Source: JADLHS01 sp049840435 (GTDB lineage Bacteria > Verrucomicrobiota > Verrucomicrobiia > Limisphaerales > JADLHS01). Taken from it: a DNA stretch of 64,000 bases. The position numbers and the translations under genes were made by a program. Positions 63,694-64,000 of this stretch are shown here, in pieces (within the stretch, counting starts at the first letter, position 1; each line of letters begins with the position of its first letter). The notes beneath the pieces were generated by a model, which saw only the letters and a list, made by a program, of their open reading frames with translations, did no database searches and was not told the DNA's origin. Location of the stretch: assembly GCA_049840435.1 (NCBI GenBank), contig JASGKY010000014.1, positions 1 to 64,000 on the forward strand, read 5' to 3'.

Positions 63694-64000
63694 ATGAAAC
63701 TCAGTTTCTGGCGGGAGGAGTTGCAGCTCGCCAATACATGGACCATCGCTCGGGGGAGCACCAATCTCTTTCAAGTCGTCATGGTACAACTCGTCACGCC
63801 CGAAGGCGTGACCGGCATTGGAGAAGCCAGCCCGATCAGTCGCTATCACGAATCCCCAGCCACTGTGGAAGCCTTCTTCCAACGTGTGGATGCCAGCCGG
63901 CTTTCGTTTGCAGACGTGGATGCCAGCATGGCATATCTCGATTCCCTTTCGCCCGGAGACATGTCGGCCAAGTGCGCGTTGAATATCGCGCTGCTCGATG
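63694..64000 (+). CDS. Dipeptide epimerase/enolase superfamily protein (5' part)
   Basis: The frame from the ATG at 63694 runs off the window after about 102 residues. It shows LANTWTIARGSTNLFQVVMV, then EGVTGIGEASPISRYHES and near the end MSAKCALNIALLD. This is the N-terminal capping domain of muconate-lactonizing/L-Ala-D/L-Glu epimerase-type enzymes, with the GxGE motif of the family. The catalytic Lys/Asp/Glu residues lie outside the window. It is divergent from the TlpA-like gene. Confidence 0.82.
   Translation, partial: MKLSFWREELQLANTWTIARGSTNLFQVVMVQLVTPEGVTGIGEASPISRYHESPATVEAFFQRVDASRLSFADVDASMAYLDSLSPGDMSAKCALNIALLD

Overview
The window looks like a chromosomal segment of a Verrucomicrobiota bacterium, probably from the Pedosphaera/Limisphaera side of the phylum. 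The evidence is the gene content: a paired PSCyt1/DUF1549/DUF1553 protein and DUF1501 protein, a DUF2723 membrane protein, a DUF455 plus ATP-grasp fusion, a PEP-CTERM protein, a pilMNOPQ operon with very divergent proteins, a Gram-negative envelope set (lpxD, dacB, amiC-like), and short palindromic repeats. There are no phage, IS or CRISPR features and no recognisable tRNA or rRNA. Most of the window is ordinary housekeeping sequence.

Layout. 1-844: 5' part of rsgA. 1.0-7 kb: a secreted protein, then the DUF1549/DUF1553 and DUF1501 pair. 7-13.5 kb: a plus-strand run with a DUF2723 protein, ridA, an MGMT-like protein, rmuC, a secreted nuclease-like unknown, a beta-helix acyltransferase and a lipoprotein. 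13.5-17.9 kb: a lipoprotein NADAR, a ubiA/ubiX pair, an amidase and a sugar epimerase. 17.9-24.6 kb: a minus-strand run lpxD-dacB-unknown-PQQ propeller-CxxC protein-rnc-btpA. 24.7-30.4 kb: two Gfo/Idh/MocA oxidoreductases, a PEP-CTERM protein, a broken trpC, and prfB with its programmed frameshift. 30.5-41 kb: sulfite-oxidase-like, nifS-like, dnaN, DUF455/ATP-grasp, deoxyhypusine-synthase-like, phoH, GST, gap and DUF971. 41-49 kb: pilMNOPQ divergent from three pseudopilin/PilX genes. 49-56.5 kb: a two-component-controlled extracellular metal/heme module. 56.5-64 kb: ligA, a ligA-like fragment, a giant TlpA-like protein and the start of a dipeptide epimerase.

The most interesting locus is 49.0-56.5 kb. 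A fused MbnP-MbnH protein (copper-binding domain joined to a di-heme peroxidase), a secreted YHYH-domain protein, two small EF-hand proteins, a receiver-only response regulator and an OmpR-type two-component pair lie together. Four promoters there share one motif, TTCA-N6-cTTAA, with a -10-like element at the same distance. In three of them the motif starts exactly 39 nt before the ATG, which suggests leaderless transcripts controlled by the OmpR-type regulator. I infer a self-regulated regulon that makes and matures an extracellular copper/heme protein system.

Caution on sequence quality: at least thirteen single-base frame breaks (plus one nonsense codon) split recognisable genes (DUF1549 protein, Gfo/Idh/MocA, PEP-CTERM protein, trpC, prfB, pilM, pilN, pilQ, the histidine kinase, ligA). 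Because essential genes are hit, I think most are sequencing or assembly indels. trpC carries the most lesions and could be a true pseudogene.
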